In this document: piece by piece, positions 17,464 through 26,997 of the stretch
Numbering within the stretch: the first letter of the stretch is position 1
How the letters are laid out: each line of letters begins with the position of its first letter
Assembly (NCBI RefSeq): GCF_014655595.1
Contig: NZ_BNBL01000018.1
Location: 1-64,000, forward strand
Source: Streptomyces griseocarneus
GTDB lineage: Bacteria; Actinomycetota; Actinomycetes; Streptomycetales; Streptomycetaceae
Direction of reading: 5' to 3'
DNA: 64,000 bases
The notes under the pieces: model-generated
Told to the model about the DNA's origin: nothing
The model's input: only the letters and a program-made list of their open reading frames with translations
The model's database searches: none
Position numbers and translations under genes: made by a program

Positions 17464-18627
17464 ATGGACTTCGCATTCGGACCGGAGGACGAGGCGTTCC
17501 GCCACGAGGCGCGTGCCTGGCTTGCCGAGCACCTCGCCGGCGACCCGCCCCCTGCCCCCGGCCGTGCCTGGGAACGCGAACTGGGCACAGGCGGCTGGAT
17601 CGGCCTCGGCTGGAACGACGCCCACGGCACGTACGGAAACCGGACCGCGACCCTCAGCGGGCAGGTCGTGTGGGCCGAGGAGTACGCCCGGGCCCACGCA
17701 CCTGCCCGCCTCGGCCACCTCGGTGAGAACCTCCTGGCCCCCACCCTCCTCGCCCATGGTGACGCCGCCCAGCGCACCCGCTTCCTCCCCGCCATCGCCC
17801 GCGGTGAGGAGCTGTGGTGCCAGGGCTACAGCGAACCCGGCGCCGGCTCGGACCTCGCCGCCGTACAGACCGTCGCCGTCCGGGCCGACGGGGGCGGTGC
17901 GTACCGGATCAGCGGGCAGAAGACCTGGACCTCCCATGCCCACGAGGCCGACTGGTGCTTCGTGCTGGCGCGCACCACCCAGGGCTCACGACGCCATCAC
18001 GGACTCTCCCTTCTTCTCGTGCCGATGGATCAGCCCGGCCGGATCGAGGTCCGCCCCATCCGGCAGCTGTCGGGGGACGCCGACTTCAACGAAGTGTTCT
18101 TCGACGGCGCCGAGGCCCGCGCCGAGCACCTCGTCGGCGGGGAGGGCAACGGCTGGCGGGTCGCACTGGGCCTCCTGGCGCGCGAGCGCGGCGTGTCCAC
18201 CCTCGCCCAGCAGATCGGCTTCGCCGCGGAGCTGACGAGGGTGATCCGGCTCGCCGTGGGGACCGGTGCCGCAGAGGAGCCGGCGGTACGGGACCGGCTC
18301 GTACGGCAGTGGGCCGAACTGCAGACCATGCGCTGGCACGCCCTGCGGACCCTGGGGGGCGACGGCGAACCGGGGGCGCCCAACGTGGCCAAGCTGCTGT
18401 GGGCCGGATGGCACAGACGGCTCGGCGAACTGGCGATGCAGGTGCGCGGCGCGCCCGCCGTCCTGGGACCGGACGACTGGCACCCCGACAGGCCGTACCG
18501 ACTGGACGCCCTGCAACGGCTGTTCCTCTTCAGCCGAGCCGACACCATCTACGGCGGCTCGGACGAGATCCAGCGCGGCATCATCGCCGAGCGCGTACTC
18601 GGCCTGCCGAAGGAGGCCCGGCCATGA
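17464..18627 (+). CDS. Acyl-CoA dehydrogenase, full-motif subunit
   Basis: 387 residues, ATG behind AAGGAG. Motifs ELWCQGYSEPGAGSDLAA, KTWTSHAHEADWCFVLAR and the C-terminal YGGSDEIQRGIIAERVLGLP make it a canonical FAD enzyme of the same type as the protein at 12062. No short partner follows directly; the partner-type subunit at 28263-29522 could complement it. Its stop codon overlaps the next start in ATGA. Confidence 0.88.
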   Translation: MDFAFGPEDEAFRHEARAWLAEHLAGDPPPAPGRAWERELGTGGWIGLGWNDAHGTYGNRTATLSGQVVWAEEYARAHAPARLGHLGENLLAPTLLAHGDAAQRTRFLPAIARGEELWCQGYSEPGAGSDLAAVQTVAVRADGGGAYRISGQKTWTSHAHEADWCFVLARTTQGSRRHHGLSLLLVPMDQPGRIEVRPIRQLSGDADFNEVFFDGAEARAEHLVGGEGNGWRVALGLLARERGVSTLAQQIGFAAELTRVIRLAVGTGAAEEPAVRDRLVRQWAELQTMRWHALRTLGGDGEPGAPNVAKLLWAGWHRRLGELAMQVRGAPAVLGPDDWHPDRPYRLDALQRLFLFSRADTIYGGSDEIQRGIIAERVLGLPKEARP

Positions 18628-20087
18628 CGACGTACGGCCACTGGATCGCCGGCGCGTGGCGCGCGCCGGAAAAGGGGCACTATCCAATTGTCAATCCGGC
18701 GACCGAAGAGGTCGTCGGGGAGGCCCCGGAGTCGACTCCCGCCGAAGTCGCCGACGCCGTGGCCGCCGCGCAGGCCGCGCAGAGCGGCTGGTCCCGTACC
18801 GATCCGCGCGAGCGCGCGGCCGTCCTGGACCGGATCGCTGATCTGTTGTCGGAACGCAGAGGGGATCTCGTCCCCCTTCTCCAGGCCGAGACGGGCGCGA
18901 CCCTCCGCGTCGCCAGGAGCCTGCAGGTGCTCCCGGCGGTGGACCGCTTCCGGCGCTACGCGCGGGGCGCCATAGAACCGGACGTCGTCCCGCTCGCGCC
19001 GTGGCCCGTCCCGGCCGGACCGCTGGCTCCCGGCGGCCTGATGGGCGCCGCCGCGGCCCGGCGCCCGGTGGGCGTCGTCGGCTGCATCACCTCCTACAAC
19101 TTTCCGGTCGTCAATCTCGCGGGCAAGGCGGCCCCCGCCCTGGCCATGGGAAACACGGTCGTCGCCAAGCCGGCCCCGCAGGACCCGCTCTCCTGCCTCG
19201 AACTGGGCCCCCTCTTCCAGGAAGCCGGTTTGCCGGACGGGGTGTTCAACGTGGTCACCGGCTCGGGCCCGGACGCCGGCGAGGCGCTCGTCGCCCACCC
19301 CGGCGTCGACATGATCAGCTTCACCGGCTCCACCGGCGTGGGAAGGAAGATCGCCGAGGCCGCGGGGAGGTCGATGAAGCGCACCCTGATGGAGCTGGGC
19401 GGCAAGGGCGCGGCCATCGTCCTGGAGGACGCCGACGGCAAGGTGCTCGAGTCGGCGATCGGGGCGGTCGGTTCGGTCTGGTCCTTCCACAGCGGGCAGG
19501 TGTGCACAGCGCCGACCCGGGTGCTCGTCCATCGATCGCTGTACGAGCGGGTCGTCACCGGTCTGCAACGCTACGCCGGGGCACTGACAATCGGGAGCCC
19601 TGTGGATAACTCCACGATCGTCGGCCCGCTGATCTCCGCCGCGCAGCGCGATCGCGTCGAGGCCTACGTCGCCGGGGCCCGCGACCAGGGCGCCCGGATC
19701 CTCGCGGGCGGCAGTCGCCCAGCCCTCCGGCCCGGCTTCTACGTGGCCCCGACGCTCATCGCCGACGTCACGCCCGAAATGGCCGTCGCCCGCGAGGAGA
19801 TCTTCGGGCCCGTCGTCGTGGCCATGTCCTTCGACGACAAGGACGAGGCGGTCCGTATCGCCAACGGGACCGCGTACGGCCTCTACGACTATGTCTTCAG
19901 CGCCGACACCCGTCGCGCCTGGGAGCTCGCCGCCAGGCTGCGCAGCGGAAACGTGGGCATCAACACCATTCAGCGTCACCCCGAGACGCCCTTCGGCGGC
20001 TTCAAGAACAGCGGTATCGGCCGCGACGGCGGTTCCTTCGCCCTCCACGCGTACAGCGAACTCCAGTCGCTCGTCTGGCCGTCCTGA
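18624..20087 (+). CDS. NAD(P)-dependent aldehyde dehydrogenase
   Basis: 487 residues, translationally coupled by ATGA to the acyl-CoA dehydrogenase. Oxidises an aldehyde to a carboxylate. All the family motifs are seen: TSYNFPVVNLAGKAAPALAMGN, SFTGSTGVGRKIAEAA, catalytic Glu in MELGGKGA, catalytic Cys in SGQVCTAPTRVLV, and the C-terminal PFGGFKNSGIGRDGG. In this context it would oxidise an aldehyde released by alcohol oxidation (the alcohol dehydrogenase gene follows) or by a retro-aldol cleavage. Confidence 0.92.
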   Translation: MTTYGHWIAGAWRAPEKGHYPIVNPATEEVVGEAPESTPAEVADAVAAAQAAQSGWSRTDPRERAAVLDRIADLLSERRGDLVPLLQAETGATLRVARSLQVLPAVDRFRRYARGAIEPDVVPLAPWPVPAGPLAPGGLMGAAAARRPVGVVGCITSYNFPVVNLAGKAAPALAMGNTVVAKPAPQDPLSCLELGPLFQEAGLPDGVFNVVTGSGPDAGEALVAHPGVDMISFTGSTGVGRKIAEAAGRSMKRTLMELGGKGAAIVLEDADGKVLESAIGAVGSVWSFHSGQVCTAPTRVLVHRSLYERVVTGLQRYAGALTIGSPVDNSTIVGPLISAAQRDRVEAYVAGARDQGARILAGGSRPALRPGFYVAPTLIADVTPEMAVAREEIFGPVVVAMSFDDKDEAVRIANGTAYGLYDYVFSADTRRAWELAARLRSGNVGINTIQRHPETPFGGFKNSGIGRDGGSFALHAYSELQSLVWPS

Positions 20088-20175
20088 TCGCCCGGCCGCT
20101 CCGGGTCGGCCGCGCCGCCCGCATCCCTCGTCTCTGCCGTCCCGTCCACCCAGCTGCCGGAGAGGACAACCATCC

Positions 20176-21249
20176 ATGCGAGGCGTCATCTTCGACGGCA
20201 AGTCGCCGCAGGTAGTCGACGATCTGGAGGTCCGCGATCCGCGTGCCGGCGAGGTACTGGTCGCCGTCGCCGCCGCGGGTCTGTGCCACAGCGACCTGTC
20301 GGTCATGGACGGCACCATTCCGTACCCCGTGCCCGTTGTTCTCGGTCACGAGGGAGCGGGTGTGGTGGAGGCCGTCGGCCCGGGCGTCACGCACGTCACG
20401 CCAGGCGACCGCGTCGCACTGTCCACGCTCGCCAACTGCGGCGCCTGCGCGGACTGCGACCGCGGGCGGCCCACCATGTGCCGCACGGCCATCGGCAGGC
20501 CCGGCAGGCCGTTCTCACGGCGCGGCGAGAGGCTGTTCCAGTTCGCGTCCAACTCCGCCTTCGCCGAGCGCACGGTCCTCAAGGCCGTGCAGGCGGTCAA
20601 GATTCCTGATGACGTACCGCTGCTCTCGGCGGCTCTCATCGGCTGTGGCGTCCTGACGGGTGTCGGGGCGGTCCTCAACCGCGCCCGCGTGGGCCAGGGC
20701 GAGTCCGTACTCGTCATCGGTGCGGGCGGCATCGGGCTGAACGTCCTGCAGGGCGCGCGGATCGCCGGGGCCTCCACCGTCGTAGCCGTCGACGTGGACG
20801 CGGGAAAGGAACCTCTGGCCCGCCGCTTCGGCGCGACGCACTTCGTCGACGCCTCCGCCGTTCCCGACGTCCCGGCCGCGGTGCGGCGGATCCTGCCCAC
20901 GGGCGTCGACCACGCCTTCGAGTGCGTCGGCGACACCCGCCTCATCCGGCAGGCGGTCGATCTTCTCGACCGGCACGGCCGGGCGGTTCTGCTGGGTGTG
21001 CCGCCCGCCGACGCCGAGGCGTCCTTCCGCGTCTCCTCGCTCTATCTCGACAAGTCGATCCTGGGCTGCCGCTACGGCTCCTCCCGTCCGCAGCGCGACA
21101 TCGCGCTCTACGCGCGGCTGTACCGCGAGGGCCGGCTCCTGCTGGACGAGCTGATCACCAAGGTCTACCCGGTCGAGGATTTCGATCGTGCGGCGGCCGA
21201 GGTGAACAACCCTTCGGTGGCGCGCTGCGTCCTCTCCTTCGACCGGTAG
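20176..21249 (+). CDS. Zinc-dependent alcohol dehydrogenase (MDR family)
   Basis: 357 residues, RBS GGAGAGGA. Catalytic zinc ligands in AAGLCHSDLSV and GHEGAG; structural zinc cysteines in CGACADCDRGRPTMC; Rossmann motif VLVIGAGGIGLNV. The length and the CHSD pattern are those of class-III/NDMA-dependent type alcohol dehydrogenases of actinomycetes. It lies 88 bp after the aldehyde dehydrogenase on the same strand, consistent with sequential alcohol-to-acid oxidation in one operon. Confidence 0.88.
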   Translation: MRGVIFDGKSPQVVDDLEVRDPRAGEVLVAVAAAGLCHSDLSVMDGTIPYPVPVVLGHEGAGVVEAVGPGVTHVTPGDRVALSTLANCGACADCDRGRPTMCRTAIGRPGRPFSRRGERLFQFASNSAFAERTVLKAVQAVKIPDDVPLLSAALIGCGVLTGVGAVLNRARVGQGESVLVIGAGGIGLNVLQGARIAGASTVVAVDVDAGKEPLARRFGATHFVDASAVPDVPAAVRRILPTGVDHAFECVGDTRLIRQAVDLLDRHGRAVLLGVPPADAEASFRVSSLYLDKSILGCRYGSSRPQRDIALYARLYREGRLLLDELITKVYPVEDFDRAAAEVNNPSVARCVLSFDR

Positions 21250-21376
21250 CCAGGGCTCCCCGTCGTGTGATCCCTGCCGCAGTTTTCGCGGAGGCCGCTG
21301 CCTGAGTGCGGGGTGGGCTCGTAGTGTTGCCCGAGCCGCCCTGATTCGGGTCAACTCGGATCATTCGGTAAGAATA

Positions 21377-21397
21377 GGCCGTCCGGACGGCCCTTTT
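21377..21397 (+). terminator. Rho-independent-like terminator
   Basis: A perfect 16-bp palindrome GGCCGTCCGGACGGCC (21377-21392) followed by CTTTT. It lies 127 bp after the alcohol dehydrogenase and 116 bp before the next gene; it probably ends the SDR-to-alcohol-dehydrogenase operon. The 263-bp stretch 21250-21512 holds nothing else clear. Confidence 0.55.
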
Positions 21398-21512
21398 GTG
21401 CCATCCGGACTCACAGTCGGTGGGCCTGTGAGCACCGAGCGCTGTCTCGGATTGCTCGCATCGGAACCTCTCGACCTCTGGGGGACTCATTTCGGGAGAG
21501 GGAGGGGCGGAG

Positions 21513-22517
21513 ATGACACAGCAGGCCGATCCGCATGTGATACCGGACGACGCGGCGGACGCCGCGTCCGCCGAGTGTTGTGCCAAGTCCAAGCGCGCGC
21601 CGCACGGCGACGGCTTCGGTGCCGCGTTCTGCGCCTCGATGGCCGCACTGTGCGCGGAAGCCGTCATCGGCGGGACCGCCGGCGTACTGGTCATGCTCTC
21701 CCGTGAGCACGACGACATTCCGGGGAACGTCCTGCTGCTCATCGCCATCGCGCTGGGTGTGCTGCTCCTGACCGTGCTCGCCAGCGGCTTCGTCACCGCT
21801 GCCGTCGTGATGCCCGCCCTGGCGCTGGCCCGCAGGTTCGCGCGTGGCCGCGGCGGGACCGTGGGGCTGTGGTGGAACGCCGGTGCCGTACCCGTGGTCT
21901 CGGCCGCGACGGTGGCGGTGTTCGGTGCCGTGGCGGCGCTCGGCAGCCACTCCTTGGCGCGGCCGCTCACGTACCTCCTGTGGTGGGGTGTGCTCACTGC
22001 CGTGCTGCTGCCCGCGGCCCTGGCCGGCCGGGCCGCCGTCCGGCGCGTCCGCGAGGACCGCTCGGGGAGCGTGGCCCGGAGGGTGATGCGCGACGGCCTG
22101 CTGGCATGGCTGGCCGTCGGCGCGCTGGGCGCGGGGGCGTACGGCACGGGTCTGGTGAGCGTGTACGAGCCGCCGCGGCTGGCATCGTCGGACCTCGCCG
22201 GCGTCTGGACCGACGGCCGTGGGGGCACGGTCAGACTGGCGTCCGGCGGGAACGCGGTGGCCGAGGGGCTCGACAACTTCGTCTGGGACGGCACGGGCAA
22301 GGACAGGCCGACGGACTGCTACGGCTCGGGCACCTGGAAACCGGTCAAGGCGGACGGCAGGGTGCAGGGCGTCTCGCTGAGGATCGGCGCCTGCGACCTC
22401 ACGCGCCAGTGGAGCGTCACCGGTACGCAGAAGGGGCCGCGGATCTATCACGAGGTCGGCAAGCCGGGCTCCGGCAAGCGGTACGTGCTGACCAAGGTGG
22501 TCAGGCACCCGAAGTAG
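21513..22517 (+). CDS. Multi-pass membrane protein of unknown function with extracytoplasmic C-terminal domain
   Basis: 334 residues behind a strong GGAGAGGGAGGGG site. About five hydrophobic helices between residues 40 and 220 (for example VLLLIAIALGVLLLTVLASG and LLAWLAVGALGAGAYGTG) are followed by about 115 soluble residues from SSDLAGVWTDGRGGTV. That tail, with GVWTDGRGG, WDGTGKDRPTDCYGSGTW and a second Cys, resembles small lipocalin-like domains seen in other Streptomyces hypothetical proteins. Not part of the catabolic regulon by position (no operator). Function unknown. Confidence 0.75.
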   Translation: MTQQADPHVIPDDAADAASAECCAKSKRAPHGDGFGAAFCASMAALCAEAVIGGTAGVLVMLSREHDDIPGNVLLLIAIALGVLLLTVLASGFVTAAVVMPALALARRFARGRGGTVGLWWNAGAVPVVSAATVAVFGAVAALGSHSLARPLTYLLWWGVLTAVLLPAALAGRAAVRRVREDRSGSVARRVMRDGLLAWLAVGALGAGAYGTGLVSVYEPPRLASSDLAGVWTDGRGGTVRLASGGNAVAEGLDNFVWDGTGKDRPTDCYGSGTWKPVKADGRVQGVSLRIGACDLTRQWSVTGTQKGPRIYHEVGKPGSGKRYVLTKVVRHPK

Positions 22518-22550
22518 CGGGAGGAAGCCGGGGCTTCCGCGTCGCTCGGC

Positions 22551-23252
22551 TCAGCCGTCGTACGTTCCGAACGCGTCGAAGGCGCCGAACGCGCCCCGGT
22601 GGAACAGCAGCGGGCCGGCGTCCGCCGCGCTCGGATCGGCTCCGAGGGCCTCCACGCGGCCGACCACGATGAGGTGGTCCCCGCCGGTGTGCACGGCGTG
22701 AATCGTGCAGTCGACCCAGGCCGGTGCGTCCGCGAGCCTCGGCGAACCGGTCACCGGAGACGGCTCGTGCGCCACCCCGGCGAACTTGTCGGCTGTTTGC
22801 GAGCTTCTGGTTGCGAAACCTCTGCAGAGGTCCTTCTGCCCGGAGCCGAGGATGTTGGCGCAGAAGACTCCGGCCCGCGCGATGCGCGGCCAGCTCGTCG
22901 ACGAACGGCCCACCATGAACGCGACGAGCGGCGGGTCGAGGGACAGCGAGCAGAAGGACTGGCAGGCGAACCCCGCAGGGGGTTCCCGGCCTTCGCCCGG
23001 CGCGGTGATGACGGTGACCCCGCTGGCGAAGTGGCCGAGGACGTTCCGGAATTCCTCCGGCGTCGGCGGGGGCGGCTCGTCCGCCCGTACGGCCCGCAGC
23101 CGGGGCCGGGGCGAGGGGTCGCGGGGCTGGGCGGTGCGGGCCGGTGAGCCCGTGGACCGCAGACAGCGCACCGCGATGGCCGCCATTCCGGCGTGTCCCA
23201 TCATGCGGCCCATTGAATCCGATGCGCCATGAGATCGGAACCCTTCCGGCAC
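22551..23252 (-). CDS. Flavin reductase family protein (FMN-binding split barrel)
   Basis: About 233 residues from GTG 23252; inner starts (ATG near 23213 or 23183) are possible because no ribosome site is obvious. The domain begins at PEEFRNVLGHFASGVTVIT and continues through FACQSFCSLSLDPPLVAFM and NILGSGQKDLC, the HpaC/HsaB pattern that supplies reduced flavin to a two-component monooxygenase. It is the last gene of the run ADP-forming synthetase, enoyl-CoA hydratase, flavin reductase. The partner oxygenase could be the LLM protein at 45162, an inference only. Confidence 0.82.
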   Translation of the reverse strand: MPEGFRSHGASDSMGRMMGHAGMAAIAVRCLRSTGSPARTAQPRDPSPRPRLRAVRADEPPPPTPEEFRNVLGHFASGVTVITAPGEGREPPAGFACQSFCSLSLDPPLVAFMVGRSSTSWPRIARAGVFCANILGSGQKDLCRGFATRSSQTADKFAGVAHEPSPVTGSPRLADAPAWVDCTIHAVHTGGDHLIVVGRVEALGADPSAADAGPLLFHRGAFGAFDAFGTYDG

Positions 23253-23304
23253 GCGCCGGCCCGCGCCGGGACCGGTCAGGGCCGGCGCGTCGCACGGCGT
23301 ACGT

Positions 23305-24180
23305 TCAGCGCCCCCGGAACGCGGCGTCGCGCCGCTCCACGAAGGCGATGACGCCCTCGGCCGCGTCCGCCGTCGCCGCGTTGATCTCCTGCGCGGCCGC
23401 CTCGGCGGCGAAGGCGGCCGCCCTGTCCACGTCGAGGGAGGCGTTGACCAGCTGCTTCGTCAGCGCGAGCGCTCGGGTCGGGCCGCTCGCCAGCCGTTCG
23501 GCCCAGGCGCGGGCGGTCTCGGCCAGCTCCTCGTCCGGCACCACGCGATTGACCAGCCCGAAACGTTCCGCCTCGGCGGCGGAAAGGGTGTCGCCGAAGA
23601 ACATCAGCTCCTTCGCGCGTCGCGGCCCGACGAGCCGCGGCAGGAGATAGGCGCCGCCGCCGTCGGGGACCAGGCCGCGGCGCACGAACACCTCGGTGAA
23701 CCGCGCCGATTCCGCGGCCAGAACCAGATCGCAGGCGAGCGCGAGATGCGCCCCGAGCCCTGCCGCGGCGCCGTTCACGGCGGCGATCACGGGCTTCTCG
23801 CAGTCCAGCACCGCGCTGATCAGCCGCTGGGCACCCTCCTTGATCATGCGGGCCACATCGCCGGGTACGCGCTCGGCGAGCCCGGAGGCCGGGGCCGCGC
23901 GCAGGTCCGCGCCGGAGCAGAAGCCCCGGCCGGCACCGGTGATGACCACCGCTCGCACGGCCTGGTCGGCGGAGTCGTGGGAAAGCCGGGAAATCAGGTG
24001 TTCGCGCTGGTCGGAGGTGATGGCGTTGAGCGCGTGGGGCCGGTTGAGCGTGATCCACGAGACCCCGTTGTCAGTGGTGTGCAGTACCAATGACTCAACG
24101 GATTCGGTGGACGTCGCGGACCCGTCGGCTTCGCCGTGTCCACCGGAGCCGGCGGTTGTCTCACGGGGGGAGAGGCTCAT
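23305..24180 (-). CDS. Enoyl-CoA hydratase/isomerase family protein
   Basis: 291 residues, ATG 24180 behind GAAGGAG, 16 bp after the synthetase stop. An N-terminal extension of about 30 residues precedes the crotonase core: TLNRPHALNAI, oxyanion-hole segments TGAGRGFCSGADL and AAVNGAAAGLGAHLALACD, and a Glu-bearing region RRGLVPDGGGAYLLPRLVG (the equivalent position is D rather than E in PDGG). Probably hydrates an enoyl-CoA made by the acyl-CoA dehydrogenases. Confidence 0.88.
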   Translation of the reverse strand: MSLSPRETTAGSGGHGEADGSATSTESVESLVLHTTDNGVSWITLNRPHALNAITSDQREHLISRLSHDSADQAVRAVVITGAGRGFCSGADLRAAPASGLAERVPGDVARMIKEGAQRLISAVLDCEKPVIAAVNGAAAGLGAHLALACDLVLAAESARFTEVFVRRGLVPDGGGAYLLPRLVGPRRAKELMFFGDTLSAAEAERFGLVNRVVPDEELAETARAWAERLASGPTRALALTKQLVNASLDVDRAAAFAAEAAAQEINAATADAAEGVIAFVERRDAAFRGR

Positions 24181-24196
24181 GGGAAGGCTCCTTCGA

Positions 24197-26416
24197 TCAG
24201 CGACAGAACGCCAGCGCGTCGAGGGCCACGGCGCCCTGCCCTCGCTCGAGCACCACGAGGGGATTGATGTCGAGTTCGGCGAGGCCGTCGAGCTCGAGCG
24301 CCATGTGCTGGACGCGCAGGACGGTCTCGACGAGGGCGTCCACGTCGGCCGGGGGAGCCCCTCGGACGCCGTCCAGCAGGGCCCGTCCACGGAGTTCGCC
24401 GATCATCGCCCGCGCCTGGCCCTCGTCGAACGGCGGTACGCGTACGGCGGTGTCGGCGAGGACCTCCACCAGCACACCGCCCAGGCCCGCCGTCACCGTG
24501 GGACCGAAGAGGCTGTCGTGGGTGATGCCCACGGCCATCTCGACGCCCGGGCCGACCATCTGGCAGACGAGGACGCCGTCCAGGGGAAGGTCTTCGTAGC
24601 GGGCGATGTCGGTGAGCTCGCGATAGGCGTCGCGCACCTGGCTGGCGGAGGTCAACGCGATCTTTACGAGACCGAGTTCGGACTTGTGGGCCAGCTGCGG
24701 TCCCGAGGCCTTCATGACGACCGGGTAGCCCACCTGGGCCGCCGCTCGCACGGCCGCCGCGGCGCTGGTCACCAGCTGTTCACGGGGCACGCGGATGCCG
24801 TAGGCGCGCAGGAGTTGCTTCGCCGCGTGTTCACTGAGCTGCTCGCCCGGGCGCAGCAGTGCCTGCGCCTTGCGCGCCGAGGGGGAAAGGGAGCGGGGCG
24901 CGTCGTCGAAGGGGGAGCGGTAGCCGGCCGTGAAGCGGTGGTGATCCAGATAGGCGCGGACGGCCGTGACGCAGTTGGAGAAGGTGCGGAAGGTGGCCAC
25001 GCGCGAGGAGCCGAGGAGGGTGGTGCGGTAGGCGTCCTCGGTACCGACCGGCGAGCCCCACACCACGCAGACCAGCTTGTCCGTGGTCTCCGCCGCGTCG
25101 ACGAGGTCCCGTACGAGCCGGTCGCTCAGGGGCGGGAAGGGCCCGGTGACGGGGCAGACGAGGACGCCGACGGCGGGGTCGGCGAGCAGGGCGTCGATGA
25201 TCTTGCGGCCGCGCCAGTCGCCGACGGGGTGACCGCCGTTGTCGACGGGGTTGGCCACGCTCAGGTAGCCGGGTATCCACTGGTGCAGCTCGCTCTGCTT
25301 GCCGGGCGACAGGACGGGCAGTTCGAGGCCGGCCGCCGTGGCCAGGTCCGCGAAGTGGGCGCCGGTGCCGCCGGAGATCGAATACACGGCGACGCCCGTG
25401 GCCCGGGGCGGCCGGGCGCGGGCGAGAAGGGCGGCGGTGTCCTGGAGCTCGTCCAGGCCGTCCACCCTGATCACGCCGAACTGCCGCATGGCGGCGTCCA
25501 CCACGTCGTCCGCTCCGGTCAGTTTGCCGGTGTGGGACGCGGCGGTGCGGGCGCCGGTCTCGGTCCTGCCGACCTTGACGGCGACGACCGGCACCTTGTG
25601 ACGGGCGGCGCGGTCGGCGGCGAGCAGGAAGGCCCGCCCGTCCTTGAGGCCCTCCACATAGGCGGCGATCGCCCCGACCTCGGGCCGGGTGGCGAAGTAG
25701 GAGATGAAGTCGGCGCATTCCAGATCCGCCTCGTTGCCGGTCGGGGCCCAGTGGGAGAGGCGGATGCCCAGTTCCTGGAGGGCGAAGACCGGCCGGCCCT
25801 GGTGGCCTGACTGGGTGATCAGGGCGATCGCCGGGCCCTCGAGATCGTCGCGGAAGTGCTCGAAGGCGTTGAGGTTGGTGTTCGGGCCGAGGAGGCGGAT
25901 GCCGGTGCGCCGGACGGCCGCGGCGAGCCGTGCCTGGGCGGTGGCGCCCTCGGCGCCGGCCTCGGCGAATCCGGAGGCGAAGGCGACGGCGAACTTGACC
26001 TTGCAGTCGGCGAGTTCCTCGATGACGGGGGTCGGGTCGCCGACGAGGAGGACGGCGAGATCGATCTGCTCGGGCAGATCGCGGACCGAGGGGTGACAGG
26101 GGAGGCCGAAGACGGTGGTCCGGGTGGGGTGTACGGGGTGGATGCGGGCGCCGACGCGCCCGGCCCAGGCGATCAGTTGGCGGGTGATGCCGGTGTTGGG
26201 GCGGCCCTCGGTCTCCGAGGCGCCGATGACGGCCACGGTCTCCGGCCGGAAGAACCGGTCCAGGTCGGGGACGTCCGACCGCAGTGGACGCCCGCTGACG
26301 TCCACGTCCTCGGCGGCAGCGGTGCCGTGGACCACCGGGCCGGGGCGATTGCCGCAGGCCACCACGCGGGCCGGCCGGGAGGTGGTGGTGAGGGTGCCGT
26401 GAGTCGATCCGAGCAT
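24197..26416 (-). CDS. ADP-forming (NDP-forming) acyl-CoA synthetase, acetate-CoA ligase family
   Basis: 739 residues with both halves fused: the N-terminal CoA-binding Rossmann domain (FFRPETVAVIGASETEGRPN), the succinyl-CoA synthetase-like flavodoxin domain (ALITQSGHQG), and the C-terminal ATP-grasp domain (GYPVVMKASGPQLAHKSELG, ending DINPLVVLERGQGAVALDAL). In the usual family pattern a histidine is phosphorylated in the SGH motif; here SGHQG is intact. It interconverts an organic acid and its CoA thioester with ADP/ATP. First gene of its operon; two operators lie within 75 bp of its start. Confidence 0.88.
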   Translation of the reverse strand: MLGSTHGTLTTTSRPARVVACGNRPGPVVHGTAAAEDVDVSGRPLRSDVPDLDRFFRPETVAVIGASETEGRPNTGITRQLIAWAGRVGARIHPVHPTRTTVFGLPCHPSVRDLPEQIDLAVLLVGDPTPVIEELADCKVKFAVAFASGFAEAGAEGATAQARLAAAVRRTGIRLLGPNTNLNAFEHFRDDLEGPAIALITQSGHQGRPVFALQELGIRLSHWAPTGNEADLECADFISYFATRPEVGAIAAYVEGLKDGRAFLLAADRAARHKVPVVAVKVGRTETGARTAASHTGKLTGADDVVDAAMRQFGVIRVDGLDELQDTAALLARARPPRATGVAVYSISGGTGAHFADLATAAGLELPVLSPGKQSELHQWIPGYLSVANPVDNGGHPVGDWRGRKIIDALLADPAVGVLVCPVTGPFPPLSDRLVRDLVDAAETTDKLVCVVWGSPVGTEDAYRTTLLGSSRVATFRTFSNCVTAVRAYLDHHRFTAGYRSPFDDAPRSLSPSARKAQALLRPGEQLSEHAAKQLLRAYGIRVPREQLVTSAAAAVRAAAQVGYPVVMKASGPQLAHKSELGLVKIALTSASQVRDAYRELTDIARYEDLPLDGVLVCQMVGPGVEMAVGITHDSLFGPTVTAGLGGVLVEVLADTAVRVPPFDEGQARAMIGELRGRALLDGVRGAPPADVDALVETVLRVQHMALELDGLAELDINPLVVLERGQGAVALDALAFCR

Positions 26417-26450
26417 CGTTCTCGCCCACTCCTGCTCGCTGGCCGATAAG

Positions 26451-26465
26451 CTGACGTTGAGTCAG
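26451..26465. promoter_or_regulatory. Predicted TetR operator, synthetase side
   Basis: CTGACGTTGAGTCAG, perfect arms, 34 bp before the synthetase start (26416) in the divergent region with the OB-fold gene. Confidence 0.65.
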
Positions 26466-26474
26466 ATTACAGAT

Positions 26475-26489
26475 GTGACAAGCCGTCAG
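26475..26489. promoter_or_regulatory. Predicted TetR operator, OB-fold gene side
   Basis: GTGACAAGCCGTCAG, one mismatch from the consensus, centred 24 bp from the previous site and 58 bp before the OB-fold gene start. Two sites in one divergent promoter would fit one per gene. Confidence 0.45.
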
Positions 26490-26547
26490 GAACGGTCTTG
26501 CGTCGGAACGGTCCGAACAGTTCGGAACACATGACGAGGTGGGCACC

Positions 26548-26967
26548 GTGAACGGATCGCCGCGCTCCGACGTGCCGGAGATCGATGACTTCACGCGGCC
26601 GTACTGGGAGGCCGCGGCCGGCGGCCGGCTGCTGATACGGCGCTGTCGCGCCGCCGGATGCGGGAAGGCGCACCACTATCCGCGCGAATTCTGCCCGCGG
26701 TGCTGGAGCGCGGATGCCGTCTGGGAGGAGGCGAGCGGCCGCGCCCGGCTCTACACCTGGTCCGTGATCCATGTGAACGACCTTCCGCCCTTCGGGGCCA
26801 GGCTGCCGTACATGGCTGCCGTGGTCGATCTCGAGGAGGGCCCGCGGATGATGAGTGAGGTGATCGACTGCCCTGAGCGGGAGTTGCGCATCGGCATGCG
26901 GCTTCGGGTCGCCTTCCGCCGGGATCCCGGCGTTCCGGTGGCGGTGCCGGTGTTCCGGCCGGAGTAG
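26548..26967 (+). CDS. DUF35 OB-fold, zinc-ribbon CoA-binding protein, copy 1
   Basis: About 139 residues (GTG 26548 behind GAGGTGGG; GTG 26539 also possible). The N-terminal helix (PEIDDFTRPYWEAAAGG) and a zinc ribbon (C-x4-C-x10-C-x2-C) are followed by the OB fold (LYTWSVIHVNDLPP). DUF35 proteins are obligate partners of thiolase-fold Ltp enzymes and help to bind acyl-CoA. The likely partner is the convergent Ltp-type gene at 26998-28170, only 30 bp away. Confidence 0.85.
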   Translation: MNGSPRSDVPEIDDFTRPYWEAAAGGRLLIRRCRAAGCGKAHHYPREFCPRCWSADAVWEEASGRARLYTWSVIHVNDLPPFGARLPYMAAVVDLEEGPRMMSEVIDCPERELRIGMRLRVAFRRDPGVPVAVPVFRPE

Positions 26968-26997
26968 GGCGGCCGGCCCTGGCGTGAGAGGGGGGGG